From an uncultured Acetatifactor sp. (GTDB lineage: Bacteria > Bacillota > Clostridia > Lachnospirales > Lachnospiraceae): 18,445 nt of DNA. The notes under the pieces are model-generated. The model did not search any database, was not told the origin of the DNA, and saw only the letters and a list, made by a program, of their open reading frames with translations. The stretch is taken from NCBI GenBank assembly GCA_910586775.1, contig CAJUJN010000084.1:1-18445 (forward strand), read 5' to 3'. This document shows positions 1 through 6,524 of this stretch, in pieces; within the stretch, counting starts at the first letter, position 1, and each line of letters begins with the position of its first letter. The translations under genes were made by a program, and so were the position numbers.

Positions 1-20
1 TTGAATTTGAAGGAAGTACA

Positions 21-155
21 ATGAATTTGGAAGTAAATGAAATGCGGAATAACAGCTTATTTCTGCTAATTTATGAACTACTCTGTCCCTTGTACGCGAC
101 AGAAGAATTTGGTATTCTATTGGTACAGAGACGGAGTGCGCTTGCATTAATTTGA
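21..155 (+). CDS. possible small ORF, or the 3' end of a gene entering the window
   Basis: The frame beginning at base 3 is open to a TGA at 153-155. Inside it an ATG at 21 is preceded by AAGGAAG (9-15) at a 5-nt spacing, which would give a 44-aa protein starting MNLEVNEMRNN with a central hydrophobic stretch (LFLLIYELLCPLY). Because the frame is open to the left edge, it could equally be the tail of a longer upstream gene. Its stop overlaps the region just upstream of the next gene's ribosome binding site, so translational coupling is possible. I recognise no family, and a frame this short can be open by chance. Confidence 0.3.
   Translation: MNLEVNEMRNNSLFLLIYELLCPLYATEEFGILLVQRRSALALI
90..118 (+). 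promoter_or_regulatory. weak sigma-A-like promoter candidate upstream of the secreted protein
   Basis: TTGTAC (90-95) and TATTCT (113-118) are separated by 17 nt and lie about 50 nt before the ATG at 170. The -35 box matches only the TTG half of the consensus and the -10 box matches four of six bases. Spacing and position are good, the boxes are poor. Confidence 0.25.
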
Positions 156-169
156 AAGGAGAGAGACTT

Positions 170-622
170 ATGAAGAAAAAAGCAGGATTATTAAACACAA
201 AAAATGGTATGAGAAACAGGATCAAACACATTATTTCGGGGTTGATGTGCATGGCTCTGTTAGTTGTGTGTGCCGTGCCAGTCAACGCCGGACAGTATAT
301 GGATGATTTTGGGATGGAAACGTTTGGTGCGTGTGGACATGCGAAATTTTTTTATACGAAACCAGTCCAGCGATACACAATGACTAATTCTTTGACTCAT
401 AGAAAATATGATTATCAAGAAAGATACTGTAAGGATTGCGGCGCATTGCTTAATACTTATACATATGATAGGGGAGAAGAGAATCATTCATTGAGTTATC
501 AGGACTTAGGCCATAAAGATATGACTCATAACTATAGAATTAACTGTAACAACTGTGGTTTTAATACCACAACGAGTGTTCCCTGCAGTAATAATGGCAG
601 TTCCTACAATACACCATGGTAA
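170..622 (+). CDS. small secreted protein with paired CxxC motifs (zinc-ribbon-like), unknown function
   Basis: This encodes 150 aa. ATG 170 is chosen over a TTG at 152 because AAAGGAGA (155-162) sits 7 nt upstream of the ATG and would lie inside the longer form. Residues 1-40 form a signal peptide: a lysine/arginine-rich start, a hydrophobic core (ISGLMCMALLVVCAV) and a likely cleavage after VNA. The mature part of about 110 aa is polar and has six cysteines, C55, C87, C90, C126, C129 and C139. C87/C90 (CKDC) and C126/C129 (CNNC) are spaced like the two knuckles of a zinc ribbon, and several histidines lie between them. Such a pattern could bind a metal or form disulfides outside the cell. 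I do not recognise the family. The gene is visibly richer in A+T than the lipoprotein gene that follows, which may indicate a different origin. Confidence 0.7.
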   Translation: MKKKAGLLNTKNGMRNRIKHIISGLMCMALLVVCAVPVNAGQYMDDFGMETFGACGHAKFFYTKPVQRYTMTNSLTHRKYDYQERYCKDCGALLNTYTYDRGEENHSLSYQDLGHKDMTHNYRINCNNCGFNTTTSVPCSNNGSSYNTPW

Positions 623-693
623 TGTCGGTTTCTCATTTTTATCAGAAGAAAAACAATGGTATTAGCGCAAGTGAATATTGACAGGTACTCTGT

Positions 694-721
694 GGAGGGG
701 AGATATGCATTTCTCCCTTTC
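694..721 (+). terminator. hairpin after the secreted-protein gene, possible weak terminator
   Basis: GGAGGGGAGA (694-703) can pair with TCTCCCTTTC (712-721) over 10 bp, including two G-U pairs, with an 8-nt loop. It lies 72 nt past the stop codon. No U tract follows (CTTATTATG), so it is not a textbook intrinsic terminator. The rest of 623-892 holds only the promoter of the next gene and an A-rich tandem repeat. Confidence 0.4.
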
Positions 722-832
722 CTTATTATGCTGTATTGACGTTATAGCACTGCCAATTTCTTTGTTTAGCTAATGAGTTCGAAGAATATGAAAAATAAAT
801 TTTTTATCAAATCAAATCAAAACAAAATTCCA

Positions 833-861
833 TTGTCATAAGTTGCAAAAGGGCGTATGAT
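833..861 (+). promoter_or_regulatory. sigma-A promoter of the lipoprotein gene
   Basis: TTGTCA (833-838) and TATGAT (856-861) are separated by 17 nt, and each matches five of six consensus bases. Transcription would start near 868, giving a 5' leader of about 25 nt before ATG 893. Three copies of ATCAA and one AACAA (806-825) lie directly upstream and could act as an A-rich UP-type element. Confidence 0.6.
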
Positions 862-892
862 TGAAAAATGTTAAAAAGGAGCGAAATATAGT

Positions 893-3313
893 ATGAGAAG
901 GGCTCTCAGGAATACAAAGCGAAAAAGAAAGTTTGCCCTGGCGATGTGCCTTTTCTTTATAACATATGTGCTGTCGGGATGTAGTAAGAAGAATCCGGCA
1001 CTGGAGGAACAGGCACCTGCCTATGTATACGTGCCAAAGCAGCTTGCAGCTTCGGCCTCAGGAGGATACAGTCTGCCGGACGGATTTCAGAAGCCGGCCG
1101 TGGAAAGCGGACAGATATATTATATGCGGCAGACCTATGAAAATCAGACGATTGAAAGAACCGTATTTCCGGAGGATGACAGCGCTGTGGATTTTAGGGA
1201 TGCCGAGATTCTCTATTCCGTTTCAGCTTTCGCCTTTGAGAAGGGTGATGGTGGAAACGGGAACGAGGAGGATGTTCTTGCCATGTTGGACACGGCTATG
1301 GACCCGAAAAGTGTGCATGTCGTAGCAGGGGCGGACGGAATAGTGCGGGTGGACCCGGAGAAGGACTACTTCCGCTTTAGCCTTCAGGACTACACAGTGG
1401 ACCAGGAGCAGAACATATATTTTGTGCTGGGTTGCAGCGGGGGCAGCTATTTTTCCATGGAGAACATGGGAAGCGTGCTGTGCAAGAGAACTGCAGAGGG
1501 GACGTGGGCGTACCGGCACTTTTTTAAAGGGCTGGAGCCGTTGAATGACAGCCTGGCAGTGGATGGGAACGGCGGTGTATACGTACTGACGTCGAAGGGG
1601 ATTCTCGCAGTAGACGGGAACGGCCATGAAGCAGGCATGACGGGTACGGAAGAATACAAGGGAAAAAATTACTCTTCGGAGCGGCTGTTGGGAGATTCCC
1701 AGGGAAATGTATACTATTTTGTTCTGGAAGAATTTGATTCCCAGTGGAAAGGAATGGAAGTGGGATTCCAGGGCAGTAAAGGGTTGGAAGAGGTGAAAGG
1801 ACTTTCGGGGCGCGATTATATGGGCTTTGGTACCTGTGTTGTATTCCAGGGGAATGTATATTTCTCGGTTTTTGAAAGCTTCTATGCATATGACCGGAAG
1901 ACGGAAAACAACAGTGAGATGTTCCAGTGGGCCAACAGCGGGCTGATCAACACCAATGTCAGGGAATGTCTCCCGCTTGGGCCGGACAGGCTTCTGGTAT
2001 GGTACGACGAGCCTGGGATGGAAGGGCTTTACCAGCTTGTAAAAACACCCGCAGAAGAACTGCCGGAGAGAGAAGCAGTGGTACTGGCGTCTATTGATGT
2101 ATCTACGGATATGCGAAACGCAGTCATACATTTCAACAGACTGAATGAAAAATACCAGGTTGTCCTGGAAAACTACGGGTATACCAGTGAAACCGCCTCC
2201 GCTGCGGAAACCCGTCTGAGCGCGGCACTGGTATCTTCCGACCCGCCTGACCTGCTTTCCCTGTCAGGCAGGAACCTTGAAAAGGACGTGGAAAAGGGGC
2301 TGCTGGAGGACCTGTCGCTCCGGCTGGAGGGCAGCAGCGTGCTGGACAGGGAGGACTTCCTGGAGAATGCGCTGGAAGGATATACCGTTGGGGGCCGCCT
2401 GGTCGGTATACCTGTACGCTTTTACCCTACGGTTGTGGGTGTACGGACATCCCAGGCAGGCGGGCTGGACAGTTGGACCATGGAGGATGTGTATGCCCTG
2501 GCGGAACGGTACCCGGAGCAGACAATCCTGCTCAGCGATGGCGGTTATGATATGTACACCGGGAAGCGCAGAATACTGGGGACAGGAGAATACCTGTTGG
2601 GAAGGTTCTGTGCAGCATGGTATCTGGAAGAGTTTGTAGACTGGGAAAAGGGGGAGTGCAGTTTTGACAGTGAGGGATTCCTCAGGCTTCTTGGCTGGGT
2701 TGGTGAGCATGCGGAGGAACCTGACCCGCAGGTCGGCTCTCATGGAAGTGCTTCCATGGAGGGGAATTTCCCGGCGGAAGCTTTGTTGATAGAGGGCTAT
2801 ATAGATTTTGAAGATGCTGCCATATGGAAGGCTCGGTGCGGTGGGGAGATTACACTGACAGGCTTTCCCACAGCAGATGGCAGAGGAACTGCGAGGGTAA
2901 ATGTGGAAGCACCCCTGGGTATTGTGGCAGGAGCAGGAAACAGGGAAGGGGCATGGGAATTCCTGGAATATTACATATCGTCTTCGACAGACGGAAAGTG
3001 GAGCCGTGGCCTGCCTGTAAGCAGGAACCGGCTCCAGGAGCTGATGGAGAAAGAAGTCCAGAGGAGTCGTCCATTGTTTTATACCGTAGATGATGAGGAG
3101 GTGGAGATTTACGGGACATCCCGCGAAATGGCGGAGAAGCTGATGGCACTTCTGGAATCGGCTGACTTCACTCCGGAATCGGGCCTGAGAAACATGGTCG
3201 TCAGCATCGTCCTGGAAGAAACGAAATCTTATTACACTGGGGACAAGAGTCTGGATGAAGTGGCAGGAATTATCCAGAACCGGGTACAACTGCTTTTGAA
3301 GGAGAATAAATAA
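893..3313 (+). CDS. large lipoprotein: propeller-like N-terminal half plus extracellular solute-binding domain
   Basis: This encodes 806 aa. The start is supported by AAGGAG at 876-881, a rather long 11 nt away. A basic start and hydrophobic segment lead to a lipobox LSGC with lipidated Cys30, so the protein should be anchored to the outer face of the membrane. Residues about 60-385 contain repeated short blade-like units (for example VDGNGGVYVLTSKGILAVDG and DSQGNVYYFV), suggesting a beta-propeller. From about residue 395 the sequence resembles family-1 extracellular solute-binding proteins: a predicted strand, then MRNAVIHFNRLNEKYQV, then DPPDLLSLSG, then a GRLVGIPVRFYP segment typical of the hinge region. 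No sugar-type permease pair follows, so a conventional importer role is not supported here. Similar long two-part lipoproteins occur in Lachnospiraceae, and their ligands are generally unknown. The gene has its own promoter and terminator and is therefore probably monocistronic. Domain calls are by eye. Confidence 0.85.
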   Translation: MRRALRNTKRKRKFALAMCLFFITYVLSGCSKKNPALEEQAPAYVYVPKQLAASASGGYSLPDGFQKPAVESGQIYYMRQTYENQTIERTVFPEDDSAVDFRDAEILYSVSAFAFEKGDGGNGNEEDVLAMLDTAMDPKSVHVVAGADGIVRVDPEKDYFRFSLQDYTVDQEQNIYFVLGCSGGSYFSMENMGSVLCKRTAEGTWAYRHFFKGLEPLNDSLAVDGNGGVYVLTSKGILAVDGNGHEAGMTGTEEYKGKNYSSERLLGDSQGNVYYFVLEEFDSQWKGMEVGFQGSKGLEEVKGLSGRDYMGFGTCVVFQGNVYFSVFESFYAYDRKTENNSEMFQWANSGLINTNVRECLPLGPDRLLVWYDEPGMEGLYQLVKTPAEELPEREAVVLASIDVSTDMRNAVIHFNRLNEKYQVVLENYGYTSETASAAETRLSAALVSSDPPDLLSLSGRNLEKDVEKGLLEDLSLRLEGSSVLDREDFLENALEGYTVGGRLVGIPVRFYPTVVGVRTSQAGGLDSWTMEDVYALAERYPEQTILLSDGGYDMYTGKRRILGTGEYLLGRFCAAWYLEEFVDWEKGECSFDSEGFLRLLGWVGEHAEEPDPQVGSHGSASMEGNFPAEALLIEGYIDFEDAAIWKARCGGEITLTGFPTADGRGTARVNVEAPLGIVAGAGNREGAWEFLEYYISSSTDGKWSRGLPVSRNRLQELMEKEVQRSRPLFYTVDDEEVEIYGTSREMAEKLMALLESADFTPESGLRNMVVSIVLEETKSYYTGDKSLDEVAGIIQNRVQLLLKENK

Positions 3314-3376
3314 AAAGAATTTATGAACCATGCAGAAAGCACGGAAGTAAACATTATGCGATACAGAGAGAGCAGG

Positions 3377-3424
3377 AAAAACTGCTGCAGAAATAGCCTG
3401 TATGCTATACTGCGGCAGTTTTTT
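3377..3424 (+). terminator. strong rho-independent terminator after the lipoprotein gene
   Basis: AAAACTGCTGCAG (3378-3390) pairs with CTGCGGCAGTTTT (3410-3422) over 13 bp with one G-U pair. An inner ATAGC/GCTAT stem extends the hairpin, and the 3' side runs into a six-T tract (3419-3424). It starts 64 nt past the stop codon at 3313 and separates the lipoprotein gene from the LytTR module. Confidence 0.85.
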
Positions 3425-3433
3425 ATGTGCGGT

Positions 3434-3463
3434 ACCATTCGGGCGTGGAATGATACCATTTGG
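3434..3463 (+). promoter_or_regulatory. tandem direct repeat fitting a LytTR-type binding site
   Basis: ACCATTCGG (3434-3442) and ACCATTTGG (3455-3463) are separated by exactly 12 bp, so they repeat every 21 bp, two helical turns. The known LytTR consensus is two 9-bp repeats of the form WMMGTTNRK spaced by about 12 bp, and each copy here matches eight of nine positions (A instead of G at position 4). The identity extends to TACCATTYGGG in both copies. The only LytTR protein in the window starts 222 bp downstream of the site, suggesting autoregulation. The same stretch also contains an inverted repeat, ATGATACC/GGTATCAT (3450-3470), so a dimeric repressor is an alternative reader. Confidence 0.45.
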
Positions 3464-3473
3464 GTATCATATC

Positions 3474-3522
3474 TTGTAATTTGCATGAAAGAATGTTATT
3501 GTGCAGGTAGATGATTTATACT
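3474..3522 (+). promoter_or_regulatory. weak promoter boxes downstream of the LytTR-type site
   Basis: Two arrangements are visible. TTGTAA (3474-3479) with TATTGT (3497-3502) has 17-nt spacing and four of six matches in each box. Alternatively, a good -10 box TATACT (3517-3522) has no recognisable -35. A poor -35 is what would be expected of a promoter that depends on an activator bound just upstream. Either one would give a leader of 150-180 nt before the GTG at 3686. Confidence 0.35.
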
Positions 3523-3551
3523 GCACACCGAATAAATTTGCAATAAGCGCC

Positions 3552-3651
3552 GCTTCTGCTGTGTGTCATTTTTCTGTGCGATATCACAGAAGCGCTAACT
3601 TGTTATATCTATGTCGGCAAATATTTTCGACAGTGAGTATAAATTCTGTCG
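3552..3651 (+). other. structured 5' leader with mutually exclusive hairpins
   Basis: CAGAAGC (3587-3593) can pair with GCTTCTG (3552-3558), while the overlapping CACAGAA (3585-3591) forms a perfect 7-bp hairpin with TTCTGTG (3572-3578). The two pairings cannot coexist. Further down, CGACAG (3628-3633) pairs with CTGTCG (3646-3651) across a 12-nt loop, and the CGAC core can alternatively pair with GTCG at 3613-3616. Shared strands of this kind are a hallmark of switching leaders. No known riboswitch class was recognised and no T-tract terminator is present, so control of translation would be more likely than attenuation. The gene-free stretch 3314-3685 contains only the terminator, the direct repeat, the promoter boxes and these structures. 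Confidence 0.35.
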
Positions 3652-3685
3652 GCCTTGAGTATATCAGGAAGGTGAGGGGAAAGCC

Positions 3686-4405
3686 GTGCCCACGATCGGG
3701 GTAATATGTGACCGGGACGACGAAAAAGGGGAAATCATCCATACACTTGAAATGCTGGCGGCAAGGAATGGATTTGACTGTTCCGTATGCATTCTTGATC
3801 GGAAAGCAGCAGCGGAAGAGAAGAGAGATATTGTGTGGAATGATATCACTTGTGTGATATTGGACCGGGAGGACAGGGATAATGCATTCCGCTGTGCAGA
3901 AATGCTGTGGAACAGGGCACAGACTCTGTTGATCATCTATGTAGCGCATAAAGTGGAGGATATTGTGGCTGCATTAGGCATGCCTTTTTTCCACATTGTC
4001 AGGCGTTTTGGGCTGGAGCAGGATCTGGAGACTGCCTTCCGAAAGCTGGAAAAGGTACGCATGTCCGCCGCAGACAAAGTAAAGTTCACCCAAAACGGGC
4101 AGACAATGCTGATTTCTTCCAGAGAAATCCTGTATGTGGAAAGCGAGCATCATGAGATACGTCTTCATCTGACCACGGAAGTGCTCACGATAAGGGAAAA
4201 TCTGTCGCAATGCGAGGAAAGGCTGAAAAGCAGAGGCTTTGTCAGAATATACAGAAGCTTTCTGGTGAATATGTACCATATCCGCTGTCTGGAAAAAGAA
4301 AACGCTCTGCTGGACAACGGAGAGCGTCTGTATGTAAGCCGCCGGCGATACCCGGAAGTGAAGCTTATATTCGAAAACTATATACGTCATTTGGATTTTA
4401 TATAA
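3686..4405 (+). CDS. LytTR-family transcription regulator with a degenerate receiver domain
   Basis: This encodes 239 aa, starting at a GTG preceded by the purine-rich GGTGAGGGGAAAG (3671-3683). Residues 1-120 have a CheY-like receiver arrangement: acidic residues D9, D11 and D12 after the first strand and D60 at the end of the third (VILD), the likely phosphoacceptor position. The usual Ser/Thr after strand 4 appears to be Val (IIYVAH), and the usual Lys before strand 5's turn appears to be Arg (FHIVRRF). Residues about 130-239 form a clear LytTR DNA-binding domain: VKFTQNGQ, REILYVESEHHEI, FVRIYRSFLVNMYHI and a final YVSRRRYPEV. No histidine kinase gene is nearby. It lies 146 bp before a three-gene ABC exporter in the same direction and is its probable regulator. 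Both the receiver degeneracy and the regulatory target are inferences. Confidence 0.88.
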   Translation: MPTIGVICDRDDEKGEIIHTLEMLAARNGFDCSVCILDRKAAAEEKRDIVWNDITCVILDREDRDNAFRCAEMLWNRAQTLLIIYVAHKVEDIVAALGMPFFHIVRRFGLEQDLETAFRKLEKVRMSAADKVKFTQNGQTMLISSREILYVESEHHEIRLHLTTEVLTIRENLSQCEERLKSRGFVRIYRSFLVNMYHIRCLEKENALLDNGERLYVSRRRYPEVKLIFENYIRHLDFI

Positions 4406-4551
4406 TCTGGCTGCAGGCTGCCCGAAAACAGCGGCAGCGCAGAATAAAGCAACGGCAAATGGCTCACAGGTTTAACAGACATGCCATAACAGATTTGATG
4501 GTTTGTAAGGAAGAGTACACACAGGCCTAATTCAGAAGGGAGAGAAACCGT

Positions 4552-5532
4552 ATGATTACTGTGGAGCATTTAAGAAAAGAGTTTACTTATTACAAAAAAA
4601 TGACAGGAATCAAAGGCTCCCTGCACAATATACTTCACAGGGAATCACTGACAAAAGAAGCAGTCCGCGACATTTCTTTCACAGTGGACAGAGGAGAAAT
4701 GATAGGCTTCCTCGGACCCAACGGAGCGGGAAAGACTACCACTTTAAAGATGCTCTCCGGCATTTTATACCCCACAGCCGGAAAGATAGATGTGGACGGC
4801 TTCATTCCATGGGAGCGGAAAAACGAGTTTAAACAGCGCATTTCCATTGTCATGGGGCAGAAGAACCAGCTCTGGTGGGATTTGCCCGCCAGTGACAGCT
4901 TTTACCTGAATAAATGCATCTTCGGGATAGACGACGGTACCTACCGGGATATTGTGACGGAACTTTCCGAGCTGCTGGATGTAAAGGAACTGCTGAATGT
5001 ACAGGTACGGCGGCTTTCCCTGGGAGAGCGGATGAAAATGGAGCTTCTGGCGGCTCTGATTCACCGCCCTGATATTCTGTTCCTGGATGAGCCCACCATC
5101 GGCCTGGATATCCTGTCCCAGAAGAAAATCAGGGAATTCCTGAAGATATACAATGAGCAGTGGAAGACTACGGTGATCATCACAAGCCACTATATGGCGG
5201 ATATCGAAGCATTATGTGACAGGGCTGTCATTATCAACCAGGGGCAGCCTGTGTATGACGGAAAACTGGGGGAGATTAACCAGCTTTTAGGCAAAAGAAA
5301 GCTTCTTTCCCTGAAGACCTCCGCTGCGGTTGACCCGCAGGCCTGGAATGCATTCGGACTGGCCAGGGAGGTGAGCGCCGCGGGAGCGGTTCTGGAGGTT
5401 CCCCAGGAGAAAGTGAAGGAAACCCTCACCGCCATTCTCTCAGGGCTTCCGGTGGAGGATTTTACGGTGACGGAAATCCCTCTGGAGGAAAGCATCGCAC
5501 GTTTTTATCAGAAGGAGGTGGTCATGCCGTGA
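4552..5532 (+). CDS. ABC transporter ATP-binding protein (ABC-2 exporter, COG4586-like)
   Basis: This encodes 326 aa with a good AAGGGAG ribosome site just upstream. The nucleotide-binding domain is complete: Walker A GPNGAGKTT (55-63), Q-loop Q103, signature LSLGE (155-159), Walker B ILFLDEP (175-181) and H-loop H213. The N-terminal extension before Walker A, with a LKGSLHNIL-like segment (residues 20-30), and the 90-aa C-terminal extension are typical of COG4586 ATPases, which work with two unlike ABC-2 permeases. Both partners follow. The stop codon overlaps the GTG of the next gene by 4 bp (5529-5532), indicating translational coupling. The transported substrate is unknown; family members are usually placed with multidrug or natural-product exporters, and direction is inferred from the absence of a dedicated binding protein in the operon. 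Confidence 0.95.
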   Translation: MITVEHLRKEFTYYKKMTGIKGSLHNILHRESLTKEAVRDISFTVDRGEMIGFLGPNGAGKTTTLKMLSGILYPTAGKIDVDGFIPWERKNEFKQRISIVMGQKNQLWWDLPASDSFYLNKCIFGIDDGTYRDIVTELSELLDVKELLNVQVRRLSLGERMKMELLAALIHRPDILFLDEPTIGLDILSQKKIREFLKIYNEQWKTTVIITSHYMADIEALCDRAVIINQGQPVYDGKLGEINQLLGKRKLLSLKTSAAVDPQAWNAFGLAREVSAAGAVLEVPQEKVKETLTAILSGLPVEDFTVTEIPLEESIARFYQKEVVMP

Positions 5533-6326
5533 GCAGCGGACGTTGTGTATTTTTGATGGGAGTGGAGCAGGCGTTGGAATACAGGGTCAGTTTTTTCCTC
5601 AGTATGCTCAGCGCGGTATTTCCCATTATCATTCAGACTACCATGTGGAACTATCTGTACAGGCATTCGGATGCTGCGGCCGTCTTCGGCTACAGGCAGG
5701 GGGAGATTCTGCTGTATACCCTTCTGGCCACCATTGTGTCCCAGCTTGTGGGGACAGGTTTTGAGGGAGAAATGAACAGCGACATCAAGATGGGCGGTTT
5801 GAATAAGTATCTGATTCGTCCCATGGATTATAAAGGATACCGGTTTTTCCGGTTTCTGGGGCAGAAGGTACCCAGGGTTATGGTGATTGCGCCGGTGATG
5901 GCAGTAATCATCGGCGCGGCATTCTGGCAGGGACTGCCGGTTTCCGCCGGAAGAGTACTGGCATTTTTGTGCAGCCTGGTGCTGGCATTGTTTTTAAATT
6001 TCTCAATCTTTTACTGTATTGGCCTGTTGGCATTTTGGTTGACAGATGTAGATAAGTTGTTCGGTACCATCAGCATTGTGCTGACGGTGGTAAGCGGCGG
6101 CGTGTTCCCCCTGGATATCTTCGGCGGGCTGGTGGAAAAGCTGGTGAACCTGCTGCCTTTCGGCTACACGACTCAGTTTCCGGTGAACATCATTAACGGG
6201 CGGTTCGGATGGGCGCGCATGGGGACGGGCTTTGCTTTTCAGATTGGGTGGATTTTTGTCTTTGCATGTCTGGGGAAAGTCATGTGGAGACGCGGCATCA
6301 GACGGTACGCGGCCGTAGGGGGTTAG
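5529..6326 (+). CDS. ABC-2 type permease subunit, first of two
   Basis: This encodes 265 aa from a GTG that overlaps the ATPase stop; AGGAGGTGG (5513-5521) is its ribosome site at a suitable distance. About six hydrophobic segments are visible, at roughly residues 15-40, 55-75, 115-140, 145-170, 175-200 and 230-250, matching the ABC-2 fold. The cytoplasmic loop around residues 78-105 (FEGEMNSDIKMGGLNKYLIRP) is characteristic: a G-x-L-x-x-Y-L-I-R-P motif also recurs in the second permease as GELDLYIVKP. It should form a heterodimer with the second permease and be driven by the preceding ATPase. It belongs to the COG4587/COG3694 pair; which of the two it is cannot be settled by eye. Confidence 0.9.
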   Translation: MSSGRCVFLMGVEQALEYRVSFFLSMLSAVFPIIIQTTMWNYLYRHSDAAAVFGYRQGEILLYTLLATIVSQLVGTGFEGEMNSDIKMGGLNKYLIRPMDYKGYRFFRFLGQKVPRVMVIAPVMAVIIGAAFWQGLPVSAGRVLAFLCSLVLALFLNFSIFYCIGLLAFWLTDVDKLFGTISIVLTVVSGGVFPLDIFGGLVEKLVNLLPFGYTTQFPVNIINGRFGWARMGTGFAFQIGWIFVFACLGKVMWRRGIRRYAAVGG

Positions 6327-6524
6327 GGAGCGGGCATGTTATTTTTCAGCATTCTCCGGGGAGACGTTCCCGGAACCGACAGGTCCGTTGAGAGGGAACA
6401 GGCAGATTCATTGAGCAGGAGCCTTGTTCGAAGATAACCGGCAGGTTCTTTGGGAAGAAATCGGCAAATCCGCCGGGAAGATTGAGAGTACCCGCAGAGG
6501 CGTACATGGATGGAGGTGGAAAAA

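Noticed and set aside
678..706. Perfect TTGACA at 678-683
   Set aside because: No acceptable -10 box lies 16-18 nt downstream, and it falls just before the hairpin at 694-721.
2264..3331. Long minus-strand open frame (355 aa) opposite the lipoprotein gene, and another at 1223-2131
   Set aside because: They are antisense to a clear lipoprotein, their translations are rich in Cys, His, Arg and Pro without any domain, and no ribosome site precedes them. They follow from the codon bias of the real gene.
3323..3514. Small plus-strand frame beginning MNHAESTEVN after the lipoprotein
   Set aside because: It runs through the strong terminator hairpin and the direct repeat and has no ribosome site.
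3501..3704. Small plus-strand frame over the LytTR leader
   Set aside because: It starts at a GTG without a ribosome site, crosses the hairpins and overlaps the regulator start; the translation looks random.
6336..6437. 33-codon frame between the two permeases (ATG 6336, GGGAG 5 nt upstream)
   Set aside because: The ribosome site is acceptable, but the peptide is short, charged and has no recognisable features; chance is sufficient explanation.
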